The notes: a model not told the origin generated them from the letters alone. Numbered from the stretch's first letter, positions 1 through 12,552 are shown. The stretch is DNA of 64,000 bases from Gordionus sp. m RMFG-2023 (GCF_954871325.1 NC_088777.1:16779366-16843365); one strand, 5' to 3'. Numbers and translations: made by a program.

Positions 1-180
1 TTTAGATTAAAGATTAGAAAAAAGTTATAGTAAAGGAAAATTTAATTTAAAAGAAATTAGCTCTTATCAGTAAAAAATTGAAATATGAAAAAGGACATCT
101 TATTAAAAAATTTAAGACCTTTTTCTTAAAAAATTCGGATTTATATTAAATTTTTCAAATAAATATAAATGTTTTTAAAA

Positions 181-294
181 TTGAACAAACGTTAAATTCG
201 AATGCGTTCGTCAAAAAAAAGGAATGCCATTCATCATTTCTTTTATAAAAACGAACTTCTTCACGAACGCATTCAAAATAGCATTTGTTTACAA
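181..294. repeat. Short inverted repeat (MITE-like hairpin)
   Basis: The segment starting near 185 contains GAATGCGTTCGT, and its reverse complement ACGAACGCATTC lies near 262-275. Imperfect pairing extends over roughly 28 bp per arm, around a loop of about 50 bp. No transposase or clear target duplication is visible. It lies about 110 bp beyond the stop codon of the minus-strand small gene at 401, so it could also be folded into that gene's 3' transcript end. Confidence 0.5.
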
Positions 295-400
295 CACTAA
301 TTCATAATCCATAATTTTTAAATTCTTTTTTATTGATCTAAAAAAATCTAAATATACAAACAGTGATTTGAGAAAACTACACATATAAGCTTTTAAAATT

Positions 401-1263
401 CTAGCGAAAAAGATTTTTCCTTCCCTTTGGGCTCTTATTATTAGTCGGGTTTTGACGATTATTAGCCTTGTCTAACGAATGTATTGTGGTGTCTTGAGTA
501 ATGTTAGATACAAATTTCCCATTGATATACCTCTTTAATTTTATTTTTTTAGTTTTCTAGATGTAGAAATAAATAAAATAACTTATGGCATAATATAGAT
601 TGAACATATAAAATTTTAACAAACGAAATTTCTATTTCCTGACCGAAGAATTTTTTCTATGACTTCGTAATATTATATTAAGATTTAGATAAATTAAATA
701 TATATATATATATAAATATTGGTTGTTTAGAATAAAGCCTTAATCAAAATTTTAATATTTCCAGACCAAAATTATTGCCTAATTTCTGATTACATTTTGG
801 TGAGAATATTTTGGTGCGCATTTATATCGAATGAATTCGTCCATTGATTGACATTTGAATAGACACGGTATGAGTTTTGGGGGACTTTCGATCTGTAAAT
901 TATAATATTTGTATAAAAAAAATTATATGACTAATTTATTATAATCTTAATTTCCTTGAAATAATAAAACGTCCAAGTTATCTTTAAAAATATTTTTATA
1001 AAACGTATTTTGGAAGAAATATATAAATTCCGATAATTTTATAAGTAAGTAATAATAATTCATTATACCTTTGAAAAGGGATTTATATTGGCTGGTGAAT
1101 TTGTTTTAGGAAGATTTCCTTTTTTTATATTTTGTTTCGATGCTAAATCCTCAACTTCTTTTTCGTCAGAATCAGACTCAAAACCGTTGAGAGATATAAC
1201 TATCTTGTCAATTTTTATACGAATTTCTTCGAATAAAGTTACATATCGTAAATTTTTATCCAT
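401..1263 (-). CDS. Unrecognised small basic-tailed protein, copy A (3 exons, 149 aa)
   Basis: Exons read on the minus strand are 1263-1069, 892-794 and 556-401 (stop TAG). All junctions are GT-AG and phase 0; the last acceptor has a good pyrimidine tract (ATTTCTACATCTAG). The protein starts MDKNLRYVTLFEEIRIKIDK, an amphipathic and probably helical stretch. It continues through an acidic Ser/Asp/Glu segment (residues ~28-38) and a Lys/Asn-rich linker, then the motif QSMDEFIRYK in exon 2. It ends in a Lys/Arg-rich tail (NKSPKGRKNLFR). No signal peptide or membrane segment is seen. A homologous gene with the same three-exon layout lies head to head at 3462. Matching exons, splice sites and motifs in the two copies argue strongly that both are real genes. 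I do not recognise the family; the helical start and basic tail would fit a nuclear or cytoskeletal adaptor, but that is a guess. Confidence 0.75.
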
Positions 1264-3461
1264 TCTAAATTTCTCTATTAATTAAAATAATAACAAATTA
1301 TTTAAGGGGAAAAAAATAAGATATTTAATAATAGATTAATTAGATATTTTTTTATAAATCTATAAAAATGTTAAGAGAATTAATTAAGGTTTAAAGAATT
1401 ATTTTGAAATAGTTAATTGTTTTGATCTTTTATTAAATAATATGTCTTTTTATAAAGGTAAATTAATAATATACTTATTTTTTTCATATAAATATAAATT
1501 GTTGACAATTGTAACATGAATCAGGGATAGTCTATTCTTTAAATAATAAACTAATCGTTTTTTATTTAAAAAATTATTTTGTAATCGATCTTTCAAATAT
1601 TCTTAACTATTTTATGGTTATTTTCTGGGGTTGCTTTGCTACCAAATTTTTCAATTTTCGATATAAAAGATTGCGCATTAAATTGGAATTGAAGGTAGGA
1701 AGACCCACATATATTAAAATAAATCAGATCGGTATCCGCCCTATGTTTTAAAATTACGTTCCAATTCGTCCATTTTTTAATTTTTTAATTGTCGAAGTTT
1801 GTTAGGCTCAATTTATTAAAAATTATGTGTCATCAACGGGCTGAGAAAATAATTTTTAAAAAATATATAAAAGTTAAAAGAATTACTTCTATTATTATTT
1901 AATTTTTTTATATATTATTAGTTTTTTTATATATATATATTTTTAATTATAATTCTTAAATTAAAAATTTGTGAAAATTTGTTACTTAAATAAAACTATA
2001 TGATACTTAAATTTCAACAAAAATATTTAATTTTTATTTTTTTAAATAAAAATTTCGGGGCTTGTAGCTTTAGAATTAGCCTGGGTCTAGAGTCCCATAT
2101 CAGATTGTATGATACGAAGCTTTATTTAATACCCAACTTTCCCTTTATTTAAAGAAGATTAAACCAATGGGATAAATATCCCGCATAATTAGCCTGGTGC
2201 TGGATAGAGATTCCCAGAAAGTTACCAATGTTATTATTATTAAAAACAATATTATATATGTTAAAAAGACATTTAATAAAAATAAAGGGATATTTGTTTC
2301 AAATGACTAATTTCAATATTAATATATATTATGATCTTTGATAAAATATATAATAATTTTTAGTGATGTGGCTATCATAGTTGGTTAATGACTAAAAATC
2401 TACTCAATCTAAATGTGCGTGAAAAATAAAATCAGTCAGCATTGATGCGTGGCTCAATTTATTTCTTCAAAGTTGAGCTATATTTCCCCCAAAAAATGTG
2501 AGAATAAATCGGTAGTTTGAAAAAAATATCTTTGCCAGAGAAATTACCTGATAGTCACCACATAAATTATATTTATTATATAATACAACAAATTGTTAAT
2601 AATAACAAGAAATATCCTATATTAAGACCCATGGGCGTAGCCATTATTTTTCTAAGGGAAGGGAAGCATGAATAGATAGGTTTTCTCATAAATTTTATAG
2701 GAGGTCTTTAAGCCAATTCATTATAAAGCAATGGTGTTTACATTTTTATAAAAAAAATTTTAGAATTTCTATTCTTTGAAATTATAAAAAAAAATTAAGA
2801 AAATGGGGGAAATTTAGAAAGGGGGAAAACGACCTTCTTTTTGTTGAGCCTATGTTAAGACGAATATAATCGTAAGGGTTGTTACAATGATATAAATTCA
2901 AAGAAATTTAGATATTGTTGACGTTAGTCATTTAAAGAGAAACCAATCTTGGTCCTAAATAAATTTGATCAGGTTCCGGATCTTAAAAAAATTAATTAAA
3001 AATTAAGACTACAGCCAAATTCACAGCTAGAAAATCAAATATCATTCACGAAATGGCATGCTAATTTCCACGGTCCACCCCGATCTCTAATATATTTGGT
3101 AGGGAATTTTCAGATTTATTTTATTTTTAAAGGATTAATTAATTCTGAGTTTAAGAGTCGAGGAGGGATGTTCATTTTATATAATTTTTTGAACCCTTTT
3201 CACTTCTTATCTACATCCGAAGATTCTATGGTAGTAATTTTAATATATTAATTATTTATTTGTAAATTATAAATAGTTTTCAATTAAATCATAATTTTAT
3301 TTTTGCATAAAAAGATAATGTAATGGTCCTCATTCTATTATGTATTATTTACTAATTGACTGTAACAACCTTTTTTAAGGAAAAACAATTGACTGTTTTT
3401 TTAAAAATTAAATATTTTTCACGTTTTAAATAACCCTTTAAATTTTGATATTATTTTTAAA
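1264..3461. promoter_or_regulatory. 2.2-kb intergenic region between divergent paralogues
   Basis: This region holds both 5' flanks of the divergent gene pair, so it must contain the two promoters, possibly shared. No diagnostic promoter motif can be singled out in such AT-rich DNA. It also contains a motif AATTAGCCTGG repeated near 2078 and 2189, a possible 205-bp inverted-repeat element (2364-2568) and a degenerate G-run repeat (2630-2860). No additional coding exon was seen. Confidence 0.4.
2364..2568. repeat. Possible MITE, ~205 bp
   Basis: The left end begins GTGATGTGGCTATCA and the right end is complementary to GTGGTGACTATCAGG, giving imperfect terminal inverted repeats of about 15 bp. 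No ORF and no convincing target duplication are visible, so the boundaries are approximate. Confidence 0.35.
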
Positions 3462-4217
3462 ATGAACAAATTTTTACGCTATGAACTGCTATTCGAACAA
3501 ATTCGTGTAAAGATTGATAAAATGGTTATATCTTTAGAAGATTCTGAGTCTGAAGATTGCGAAATTGTAGATCATGATGTATCAATAAAACAAGATATCA
3601 AAACGAAGAATCCTCCTCCAAAATTATCGCTGAGCAGTGGTTTAGACATAGATAAAGTTGGCAATGATTTATCCCCCATGGAAGGTATGATTAGGTAAAA
3701 TTTTATATTATATAATACTTTTATATGGATATTATCTAGATGAATTATTAGCTTCTATCTCTTTTAAATTGATAAAAACCCCTTCCTTAATTTCCTATTT
3801 CTATTAAATTATTTAAGATCTTATATTTAAAAAAGTGGGTGAAATAAAACTCTAAAAATCTACAATTTGTTGACATTGAAAAATATTATAATTTAAAGAT
3901 TGCCAGGAAAGGTCAAACCGTCCCCATTGATCTCCCAATCTTTGGACGAAATCATACGTTGTAAATATGAACAGCCTAATTATTTTTATCCAAATGTAAA
4001 CAGTATTACTTTATTATACAATATTAAATTTTGATTAGTAAAGAATATTATTTGATATTTTAGTAATTCGTTGTTAAATTATTAATTATTCTAATTCTCA
4101 TTTACTTTTTAGAAAGCCAAAGGACACTCATTAATCCATGTGAATAGCGGTATAATGAATGAAGATTCAACTATAATTAAAAATCCAAAAAGAATAAGAA
4201 AATCAATCTTAATGTAA
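3462..4217 (+). CDS. Unrecognised small basic-tailed protein, copy B (3 exons, 138 aa)
   Basis: Exons are 3462-3684, 3907-3995 and 4113-4217 (stop TAA). Splice sites are GAAG|GTATGA with CCAG|GA, and AAT|GTAAAC with TTTTTAG|AA. The protein begins MNKFLRYELLFEQIRVKIDK. Over its first 25 residues 18 are identical to copy A (401-1263). An acidic Ser/Glu/Asp stretch follows, then ISQSLDEIIRCK in exon 2, matching QSMDEFIRYK in copy A, and a basic C-terminus (KNPKRIRKSILM). Exon 2 ends at an AAT|GT donor in both copies. The first intron differs in phase (1 here, 0 in copy A), so the exon 1 and exon 2 edges have shifted since duplication. No known domain is recognised. The conserved N-terminal helix and the SLDE/SMDE motif are the probable functional parts. 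The protein is likely cytosolic or nuclear because it has no signal or membrane segment. Confidence 0.75.
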
Positions 4218-5524
4218 AAAATTTGTTAGTTTACAAAATAGACATGTAGCTGTATATTATTTCTATTATTATTGCTATTTATGATCAAATTTATATATAA
4301 TAAAAATCATATTTGCAGAAAAATGCTATATATTTTACATATTTGAGAAAATTTTTGATTAATTCTATTACTTTTAAGTTAGTAAAGTAAGTTAAAAGAC
4401 CGGGGATCATGCGACTTGAGTCCATTTATAGGCCCAACCCTTTTATAATTAAATATATATAGTAAAAATTAGTTAGGATTATTATAACACACCCATTTTA
4501 AAAGTCCAAGCATCTAATTCTAATGAAGTTCTGTTCATCGAGTTAAGAAATTAAAAATTCTTGGTAATTTTAAATATATAATATTATACATGACTTAATT
4601 TTACATTAATTGTATAAAAGTTTTAAAGACGTATTATATTTTGTCCGCATTAATTTTTCTAAAAAATTCAGGTGAGGATGAACCATGCCGGAAGAAAGTT
4701 GAACCTATGATGGGAAATGTTGTGAAAAGAAAATATTTATTCATTATTGCATTTGCATATAAAAATATATAGGGAAGAAAGGGCTAAAACCATTGGTATT
4801 TTATTTTTTAACAAAAACAAAATTTTAGATTTATATTTACCAAATTCCTCGTGCATAATAAAAGTAGCTCCCTACCTTTAATATCTAAGAGTTATAATAA
4901 ATTATGTAAAGTTTGAAATTTTCGTCGATTTACACTATATCTAGGGTAAAGCGTTTAGGTTAAGTCGTTAAATTATATTTGAACATAACTTTATTTAGCA
5001 TTGCAATTTTGGCATCTATTCATCTTAATTATAAAGTATAAACTAATCAATAGAAATATAGAATGTAAAATTTTTATCAAAATAGCAAATTTTGAGTGAG
5101 CCCATTTATCTTTCATACCAAGATTTTGTAATTAATAGGCTTCAGATATATTATATCTTCTGAATAAAATTTAGCTAAATATTTAATTTCAATATCAAGT
5201 TTTAATGTATCCTGAGAGGAATTTATAGGTAATATAATATGTAATTTGGAAAGCCATTTGATACAAATCGTTCATTGATTTGAGTTAAAAATATATTTAA
5301 AACAGAGGTTTTCATGGGACGAGGCTTAATATTATATTTTCTAGCGTGTCTGAGTTTTTGATGAAATATTTTAATGAGCTAATTTTTTCAATTTATATTA
5401 AAGCTTATTTAAAACAAGACTGCTAACTTAAAAAAATATTTCAATTTTTTCCCTCAACTAATAATAATATATTTCAGTATTGTAAACAAAATGATTGCCT
5501 AAATAAAATTAAATATTGTTTTAT
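4218..5524. other. AT-rich intergenic DNA
   Basis: No exon, inverted repeat or tandem repeat could be supported here. Confidence 0.5.
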
Positions 5525-5937
5525 CAGAGTCCTGCAGGTCTGGCCCTAAGTCAGGGCCGGGTAGTATTTCATTTTCTAAATTCGGTCCTGATTTTTTTTA
5601 TAAATACCAGGCCAGTCCGAATAAACCAAATATTTTAAATCGCCATTATTGACTAAAAAAATTAAAAATACATATAATATATTTTTAAAAAATCCCAGCC
5701 CGGGTTTCCAGAAAAGTTTAAAAAAATAAATCCATGCGCCGTGCAAAGGATACCTCTCCAGGTCTAGGATTTTAATTAAACAATAAATTAAATTAAAATA
5801 TTTTTGAAACTTATTATGGGCTTGGAAATTTTTTTAAATATTAAATATAGGCAGTACTTAGCCTAGGACTAAAATATTTTTTACTGCGGGCCTGAGCCTG
5901 GCTTAATCAAAAAATTAAGGCCCCATGAAGGTCTCTG
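5525..5937. mobile_element. hAT-like non-autonomous element (CAGAG ends)
   Basis: The left end is CAGAGTCCTGCAGGTC; the right end is the complement of CAGAGACCTTCATGGGGCC. The ends are unusually GC-rich for this window, with runs such as GGCCCTAAGTCAGGGCC. CAG starts and short inverted ends are typical of hAT elements. No 8-bp target duplication is recognisable, so the copy is old. A half copy with the end CAGAGACCTGCAG lies at 27890-27987. No coding region remains. Confidence 0.55.
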
Positions 5938-6679
5938 ATCCAAAAGTATAAAAACAACGATTATTTTATAGCAATAAGTCTAAGTTAAGATTTAAATGAT
6001 TTTTTTTTATCTAGGTGCAAGTTTAGGCTTGCAAATCTCATATCATAAAATTTCGCTTTCTCCTAACAATCACATAAATCTCTTAAAATGGTAGATACTA
6101 TCTCTTAGTTTTTTTATCCGGTAATATAATAATATTCGCAATTCTTATAGCTTTAGCTTTATCCTCATTCATTTTGAAAAATATAGCATGATTTATTTAC
6201 ATTCTATTGCAAAATAAAATCGGCCATGAATCTAATATTGTTCTGCTTCAGATGAAATATCTGATTACGGTCATTCTAATATTTTTTTCAATGGCATTCA
6301 AAATTTGCACTTTCATAAAAATGCTGCAACTGCTTGATTTTGAAGGCGCCATATTGGGGTATGATTTTTGCAGTTTCTTTCTTATTTTAGCATAAGAAAC
6401 ATGTTTAAGATTTAAAAAAAATATGAAAATATACTTAAATTTTTGTGGGATAAAATATCAATACACAGGGAAAAATTATTTAAATTAATTTTAACTTTTG
6501 CTAAAATTAAAAATAGAATATAACCCATTTGAAATAGATTATAACTTATTGAAATAAAATACTTTGCATTTCACAATTCTTCTAAAAACCTTTTATATTT
6601 TTTCAAAAATGTTTGCTACAGGTGGGGGGGGGGGGATTTTCCCCCTCTCCTCCTCCGCTGGCTACGCACCTGTCATGGT
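5938..6679. other. AT-rich DNA, no supported gene
   Basis: A 62-codon open frame at 6207-6395 has a hydrophobic stretch but lacks splice sites, homology or codon signal, and was not accepted. A G/C-run tract with GGCTACGCACCTG lies at 6620-6672; similar G-run plus GCGTAGCC motifs recur near 2633, 10275, 38766 and 39757, suggesting a worn dispersed repeat. Confidence 0.4.
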
Positions 6680-7230
6680 TTCATTTTTAAAAGTAACTTG
6701 TAACCGGTCTTAGTTACAATTTTTAATATAATTTATATAACTAGTTAAAGTTGAATTCTTAAAATTATCTAGTTACATTAGAAGTTACTTTAGAAAAAAT
6801 TTTAATATAACTTCAGCATTTTTAATATAATCCTGTTATTATATAAAATAAAGTGCGATTCATAAATTTTAATTAAAGGAATTTAAATAAAGAAATATTT
6901 GCATTAAAAACATATTTTATTTTCCTAAAAAAATCTAGCTTAATAAATTTTTATTTGATTATATTAATAAAAAACTATTTTCAAAGTTGGTGTTTTAAAA
7001 GGTTGATTTTTCTCCAAAAATAAACTTCCCTAAACTTATAAACTTTCTAAGAGAACACTTGATGTAAATGAGACTTTATAATTAATAAACACTAATTTTA
7101 AATATAGGAAATCATCATATAAGGATAATGAATAATTATAATATAAATATTTGACATATTTTAAAAAGTAATTTGAAAAGTAACAAGTTATTTTTGTTTC
7201 TATATTTACTTGTAACTACTCACTTTAACA
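6680..7230. mobile_element. Degenerate hAT derivative (AAAAGTAACT ends)
   Basis: The left part contains AAAAGTAACTTGTAACC; the right part has the inverted form TTACTTGTAACTACTC. Between them, on the minus strand at about 6985-7080, is a remnant reading SLGKFIFGEK followed a few residues later by NFEN. This matches the minus-strand remnant of the related copy at 60095-60680 (SLGKLIFEEK, then NFE). Such sequences are typical of the hAT C-terminal dimerisation region. The reading frame is broken and boundaries are approximate. Confidence 0.5.
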
Positions 7231-7766
7231 TATATTAATTATACTCTAAAAAATAATATAAGAATATATCGTAATTTTGACTTAATTTTATTATAATATT
7301 GTTTTTATTCCCTTTTGATAAACATTAAAAAATTTAAACACTGAAACAATTTTTCTTTTAGATATATCAATATCCATATTGTATAGCAAGTTGTATGAAA
7401 TATAATAATATTTAAATTTATAAAAAATTATTAACCCAAAAGTTGTCGTAAAAGTGGCATAAATGATTAACGTTATAAGCTTATATAGTTTGAATGCTTA
7501 AGTGTAAAATTGTACTGGGATCTCTGACAAACTAAAATATATTATTTTTAAATGGAATTTTATTAAAAAGTAAGATTGTAAAAAATTTCTAAAAAATATA
7601 ATCTATTTTAAATGAAAGTTTTATATTTTTTGCATAAAATTTTACTACTGTGTTATTTAAAACTTATATCAAAAGTAATTATAAATAAAATATTATTTTC
7701 TAGTGTGATCATATAATTAAAATACTTGCCCCTTAATTTTATGGAGCTATTACTTTATATTTTTAG

Positions 7767-7936
7767 GACAATAAAAAAAAATACCACAATTTCCATCCTG
7801 GAACTTAATCGGTTAAATAGGATTAGCCAGCCAAGTCGAACTCATGATAATCCTATTATTGACGTCCCTCTCTATTTTTCTAGTCGAGGGATTGATGATT
7901 CCATCATAAGCGCTCATAAAGCCTTTGTTGACAAAG
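7767..7936 (+). CDS. Possible orphan internal exon, function unknown
   Basis: A 170-nt open segment is bounded by an acceptor (ATATTTTTAG|G) and a donor (ACAAAG|GTAGAT), encoding 56 full codons plus split codons. Its composition is less AT-rich than the flanks. The peptide includes ISQPSRTHDNPIIDVPLYF and then SSRGIDDSIISAHKAFVDKG; neither is recognised. No partner exons were found, so it may be a relic or part of a gene whose other exons I missed. The opposite strand is also open over part of the stretch (FVNKGFMSAYDGIINPS), which weakens the call. Confidence 0.25.
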
Positions 7937-8493
7937 GTAGATGTTAGGGCTTATAAATAATAAAATTAAATATTGAATTAGTATAATATCACCTATTTAT
8001 AAATAATACATTCTAATCGACACTTTAAGCCAGCTTTAAAAACGGCAAACTTAGGTTTGTTTTGAACCAAGTGCTATGACCTCATTCTCTGATTGTTTTT
8101 TTTTTGAAAATATAGCTAAACTTTGAATAGCGCATATATAAATTAACTTGGGCCTTAGAGGATTTTCTTCTACAAATGCCTGAAAATTTAGCCAATTTTT
8201 AGTCAAAGCCCAAAGCCATGACAAGCATAACACAAAATTAACAAATATGGCGAAAACTTGTAACATTCATAAGATTGGTTCTTGATTGGGTTTCTGATAT
8301 TGCAATTAGAGTTGACGTGACTCTATAAGGTATTAAACTAAAAAATGAAATATCCATTCTTTGAATAAGCTAAGACTTAATTTATATTATTACCTCATAG
8401 TACAATAGCAGATCTTAGAGCATTTTAAAAAATTGGAAAGGGCGGGGGGGGGGGATTTATTTCAATCTAAATTGGTCAATTATTTTTTATAAA
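7937..8493. other. AT-rich DNA with a doubtful minus-strand ORF
   Basis: An open frame on the minus strand at 8051-8266 would encode 71 residues with a hydrophobic start (MLQVFAIFVNFVLCLSWLW). It has no homology or splice support that I can see and is treated as unproven. A poly-G run lies at about 8444. Confidence 0.3.
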
Positions 8494-8718
8494 CATGGGC
8501 GTCACTAGCTTTTACAATCTCGGGGGGAGGGGCTCAAAAATCTTTTTAAAATTACTTTCAAAATGACCTTTTTTAGCAACATTATCCAAAATTGCTTTCC
8601 TTTTTTAAATACCATTTTCAAAATTACATTTGGTATAAAAAAAAATAATTTTGAGGGGACCCTTCAAATTTTTCAGAAGATTTCGAGCAACAGCGCTCAC
8701 CTCCTAGTGACGCTACTG
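8494..8718. repeat. MITE, 225 bp, with GCGTCACTAG inverted ends
   Basis: The left end CATGGGCGTCACTAG pairs with the complement of the right end, CAGTAGCGTCACTAG (12 of 15 bases identical). Poly-G or G-rich tracts occur at both inner flanks. It has no coding capacity, and no clear target duplication is seen. Confidence 0.55.
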
Positions 8719-10800
8719 AAAAGGGTTGAATTTTTCTATATTTTATATCCTATAACTAGTCGGGCTAGGCAGGAAATTATGTGGAATTGAGGTTTATATA
8801 GTCTAGAGATAAAGTAAATAAACTTTCAAAATATTTAATCATGTATAAAATAGTTGTTAAATAATATTTAGACAATTTTTATTTATAGACCTTACTTATA
8901 TTCGATAATCTGAATACCCGAGCAGTAATAATCGTTTTGCAAGTATTTCCTCCTCTCAAGGATATGCGTAATCTAGTGTCAGCCTTTATGCCTAGGTGAA
9001 TTCGTAATTTATTAAGATATAATATATAAAATATTCTCTTGTAATCTAACATCTATAAAATGATTAAAGAATGGATATTTATAAAAAATAAATTATATTA
9101 TTCATAAAGAAATACATAATGAAAATACCTTATAATAAAATTTGATTTAGCAATAATTTGATGATCAAATAAAATAAAATAGTTAATTTGTATATGATAA
9201 ATCTTTGAAAATTTTTACTATGGTAGATAAAATTATTTTTGACCTGCTGTAAAGCATCCTAACGGTCTTTGAAATAATTATTGTCTCTTTTCAAGCCGTT
9301 CAATTTGAAATAGCAATTTTGAGCTGAAACGTCAATATTTTGGTATTATTTAAATAATAAAGTGTTCATTTATTTTCATACCTTTGACAACAAAAATTAG
9401 AGTAAAAATCACTGTTAGAAATTTTAGATACATTTTAATTTATTTGAGTATATCTTATGGATAAAAATAAATTATAAATGAGTTCTTTTAGGTTAGGTAA
9501 ATGACTTATTGAATAAATATTATATTAATAAAATATTCACACAATTCCTATCTAATAAAATAATAGTATATGGCAAAATAAAAAAATATTTGTTAGGATA
9601 TATTTGCATCTATTTGAATATATACATTTTATATGATTTAAGGTGGCCTAGAAAATGTTTATTTATATAAGTACAGTCCCTGTATAATTTAGGCACCGTT
9701 GGGAACAATATTTTTGCTCAACACAGTCGCCCAATTTATCAAAACTTTTTACTTAAAAAAACATTTTACCATCTGTTATATTTTAGTTTAGCAAATTAGA
9801 TTATTTTCAGCCATTTTTAAATTATTTTTTTAATTTACCAAAATAATGAGTAAAATTGTGTATGTAAACATAAACCAAAACAAAATAAGAATGGATAAAT
9901 CTCTCTTTTTTAAATCAAATACTGAAGGCGATTTTAAAATTCTAATTTGACCGAAAATATATTCCAGAACGTATAGAGTACCAACAACGTGAATATCATA
10001 CAATTTTGCCGTTATTTTTTGAACTGCACGTAATTTATCTTCATTTTTATATAGATTTCTCTTATAAATTGAAAATGTACAAAATTTAATGGCAAAAATT
10101 TTCTAAAATTTACAGGGTTGTTAGTTACTATACATATGCTTGAATACATTTCTGGTCATATTAGACTTTTCAAATTTAAAAATTTCTCTATTATATAAAA
10201 TTGAGATTTTACGAGTATTATATATCATAATACGAGATATATATATATAATTGTTAAAAAATGGTTGTAAAGAGTGGCGTAGAACCCCCCCCCCACCCAT
10301 AATTTTATTTAAAAAATGGTTTCCATTTATAAATAAAATTATAAACGATATGAAAATGAAATATATTTTAAAAAACAAAATAAGAATTTTTTTTAAATGA
10401 TAACATGGTTTAAAAATATATATTAAAAATTAAATGTATAAATAAAAATATATTGTAAATTTTTTCTCGCATAGTTAAATTAGATATTTATAAATTAATA
10501 ATAAAATATATATTGTTAAACTAATTAGATAGTTTTAAAAATTTTAATTAATTTTTTATAATTTTTAAATAAAAGAAAAATCATTTAATTTGGGAAATAT
10601 AACGAGAAAGTAAAGGTGATCGCTAATATGTTTGGGATTAAAAATTTTAAACCTAGAGTAGTTTCTAGATAGTCCAATCGCTTAAATATTGATGCATCTA
10701 CGATTGAGGATTTTTATAAATACATTTTTATTTCAATTAATGGAAAGATTTATTAGTCACAATTTTATTTTAAACAGCTTTTATTTTCTTTTGCCGGTTG
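8719..10800. other. AT-rich intergenic DNA
   Basis: No convincing exon was seen. A poly-C run with GTGGCGTAGAACCC at 10275-10298 belongs to the dispersed G-run motif noted elsewhere. Scattered low-complexity A/T tracts are the only other structure. Confidence 0.45.
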
Positions 10801-10814
10801 AGTCTAAATACACT

Positions 10815-11225
10815 TGAAATGCCAGAGGATATTAAGAAAATCTCAGAGTTTTATCTGATGAATTATCAGGATCGTATGGTAACTTACTTTGTGATGTCGA
10901 ATTTTGGTATAAAAATTTTGACAGAATAGAGTACTCTTTGAGACCAAAATATGCTTTGCAGGTTCTTTCCATGTATAATTGCACTTTAGATTCCCTGCCT
11001 AATATCAAAACATTGCTCTTTATCTTAGCTACCTTATCGATTAGCACCTGCACTAAAGAAAGGTTTTTTCAACTTTGAAAAGGTTAAAAACCTATTTAAG
11101 AAATAGCACAGATGAAAGCCGTTTATGGATTCGCAATATTAAATATTTATAAGGAGATTATTCTAGATAAAAATTTGATTCTAGATGAATTAGTCAAATC
11201 TCAGAGAAAAGTAGACCTCTCTTTA
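10815..11225 (+). pseudogene. hAT transposase C-terminal remnant (ZMYM1/52K-repressor type)
   Basis: The plus-strand reading gives LPNIKTLLFILATLSISTC, then TKERFF and, after a one-base frameshift, STLKRLKTYLRNSTDESRL. This corresponds to the hAT dimerisation region of the ZMYM1/52-kDa repressor-like transposases, where ERxFSxLKxxKTYLRS is typical. The upstream part is present only as a short stretch around residues KYALQVLSMYNCTLD, and further frame damage is present downstream. There are no element ends of its own; a separate 343-bp hAT MITE follows at 11369. Confidence 0.6.
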
Positions 11226-11368
11226 TAAATTCAAATTACAAAATTGCTATATTATTATAATATGATCTTAGTCATAAAATTTTTACATTTAAAACGTAAT
11301 TATAATGAATTCTTAGTCATAATATTTATATATTATATTAATAAAAATATTGCGTATGCACTAAGAAT

Positions 11369-11711
11369 TAATGATCTGCATAGGGCCTAATTTTCAAGCC
11401 CAGCCCTGCCCGAAATTAGTTTAAAAAAGCAAAAAATTTTTTTAAAAGTTTTGTCGGCCGGGCCCGAATTTATTTAAATATAGATATTCATTTTTATAAT
11501 TACTCAAAATTAAAGATATATGTTATATGGCGTCTAGTTTTTATAAATAAAACAAATATTTTTATTTTACATAAAAAATTTAACATAATTGATATATTTA
11601 GATACATTTTAAAAAATTTCTAAGGCCCAACCCAACCCGGCCCGAATTTTTAAAAAAGATATTAGGCCCGACCCAGCCCGATCTCGATTTTCCTACTTTT
11701 GCGGATCTCTA
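11369..11711. mobile_element. hAT MITE, 343 bp, with 7/8-bp target duplication
   Basis: The left end TAATGATCTGCA matches the complement of the right end, TAGAGATCCGCA. The flanks CTAAGAAT (11361-11368) and ATAAGAAT (11712-11719) differ at one base and look like an 8-bp target duplication, as expected for hAT. The interior is rich in GGCCCG motifs and has no ORF. Confidence 0.6.
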
Positions 11712-11719
11712 ATAAGAAT

Positions 11720-12544
11720 TATTTATGTTTTATTAATATACTCACTTGTATTAATTATATTTAATTGTTAAATTAGATTTTTTTAAATACCGCACAAGAA
11801 TTACTCAAATTTTATTGTAATTCTAATTTTTTTTAAATATAGATATTTAGAATAAATTTTTAATATAATCTGTATAAAATTTATACATTTTGAAATTTAT
11901 TTTATCGTATAAATAATAAATAAATTCTATAATGCTGCATAATTTTGTTATATGCCTAAATTTAATTAAAATAATTATTTTCAACATAGAATAAGATATA
12001 TTGAGTGATCATAAAATAGGGGAGGTTTGGGGGGGGGCAATTTTATTCTTCTTTCTACACCGAATGGATTGAATTAATTTACATTGATTAAACATTGATA
12101 AAATTTTCAGAATAATGCTTTCAGTCGCGTATTAATCATAAATTTGGTCAAAATTTTGTTACTAATATTTTTCCAAATTATGCTGGCTACTATATTGGTT
12201 AGACACCAATAAAGCATAAAATTGGCAAATTTTTAAAATGCGGTTCCACTGGTTGTATATACAAAATAAGAATAAAAATATAAAATAATTTAATAAAATA
12301 TAATATTTATATGTTTATTTTGTATACAATATGTAATATTTGCATGGCGTTTAATAATGTATTCTTTAGATTAATGAATATCGTGAATAGTTGTTTTAGA
12401 AATATTAAATCTTTAGCAAATTTTTTTTAAAAATATGATATAGAAATTTAAAAAATACTAAAAATGATAAGCAGAGTTAGGCAGGTTCTTAAAAAAAGGA
12501 ATTTAGATGCAAATTCTTTATAAATGATTTTCGATACATATATC
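11720..12544. other. AT-rich DNA, nothing recognised
   Basis: A G-run lies at about 12028. No exon or repeat with clear edges was found. Confidence 0.4.
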
Positions 12545-12552
12545 AATAAAAG

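Noticed and set aside
6207-6395. 62-aa hydrophobic ORF
   Set aside because: No homology, splice or start context; both strands are equally uninformative.
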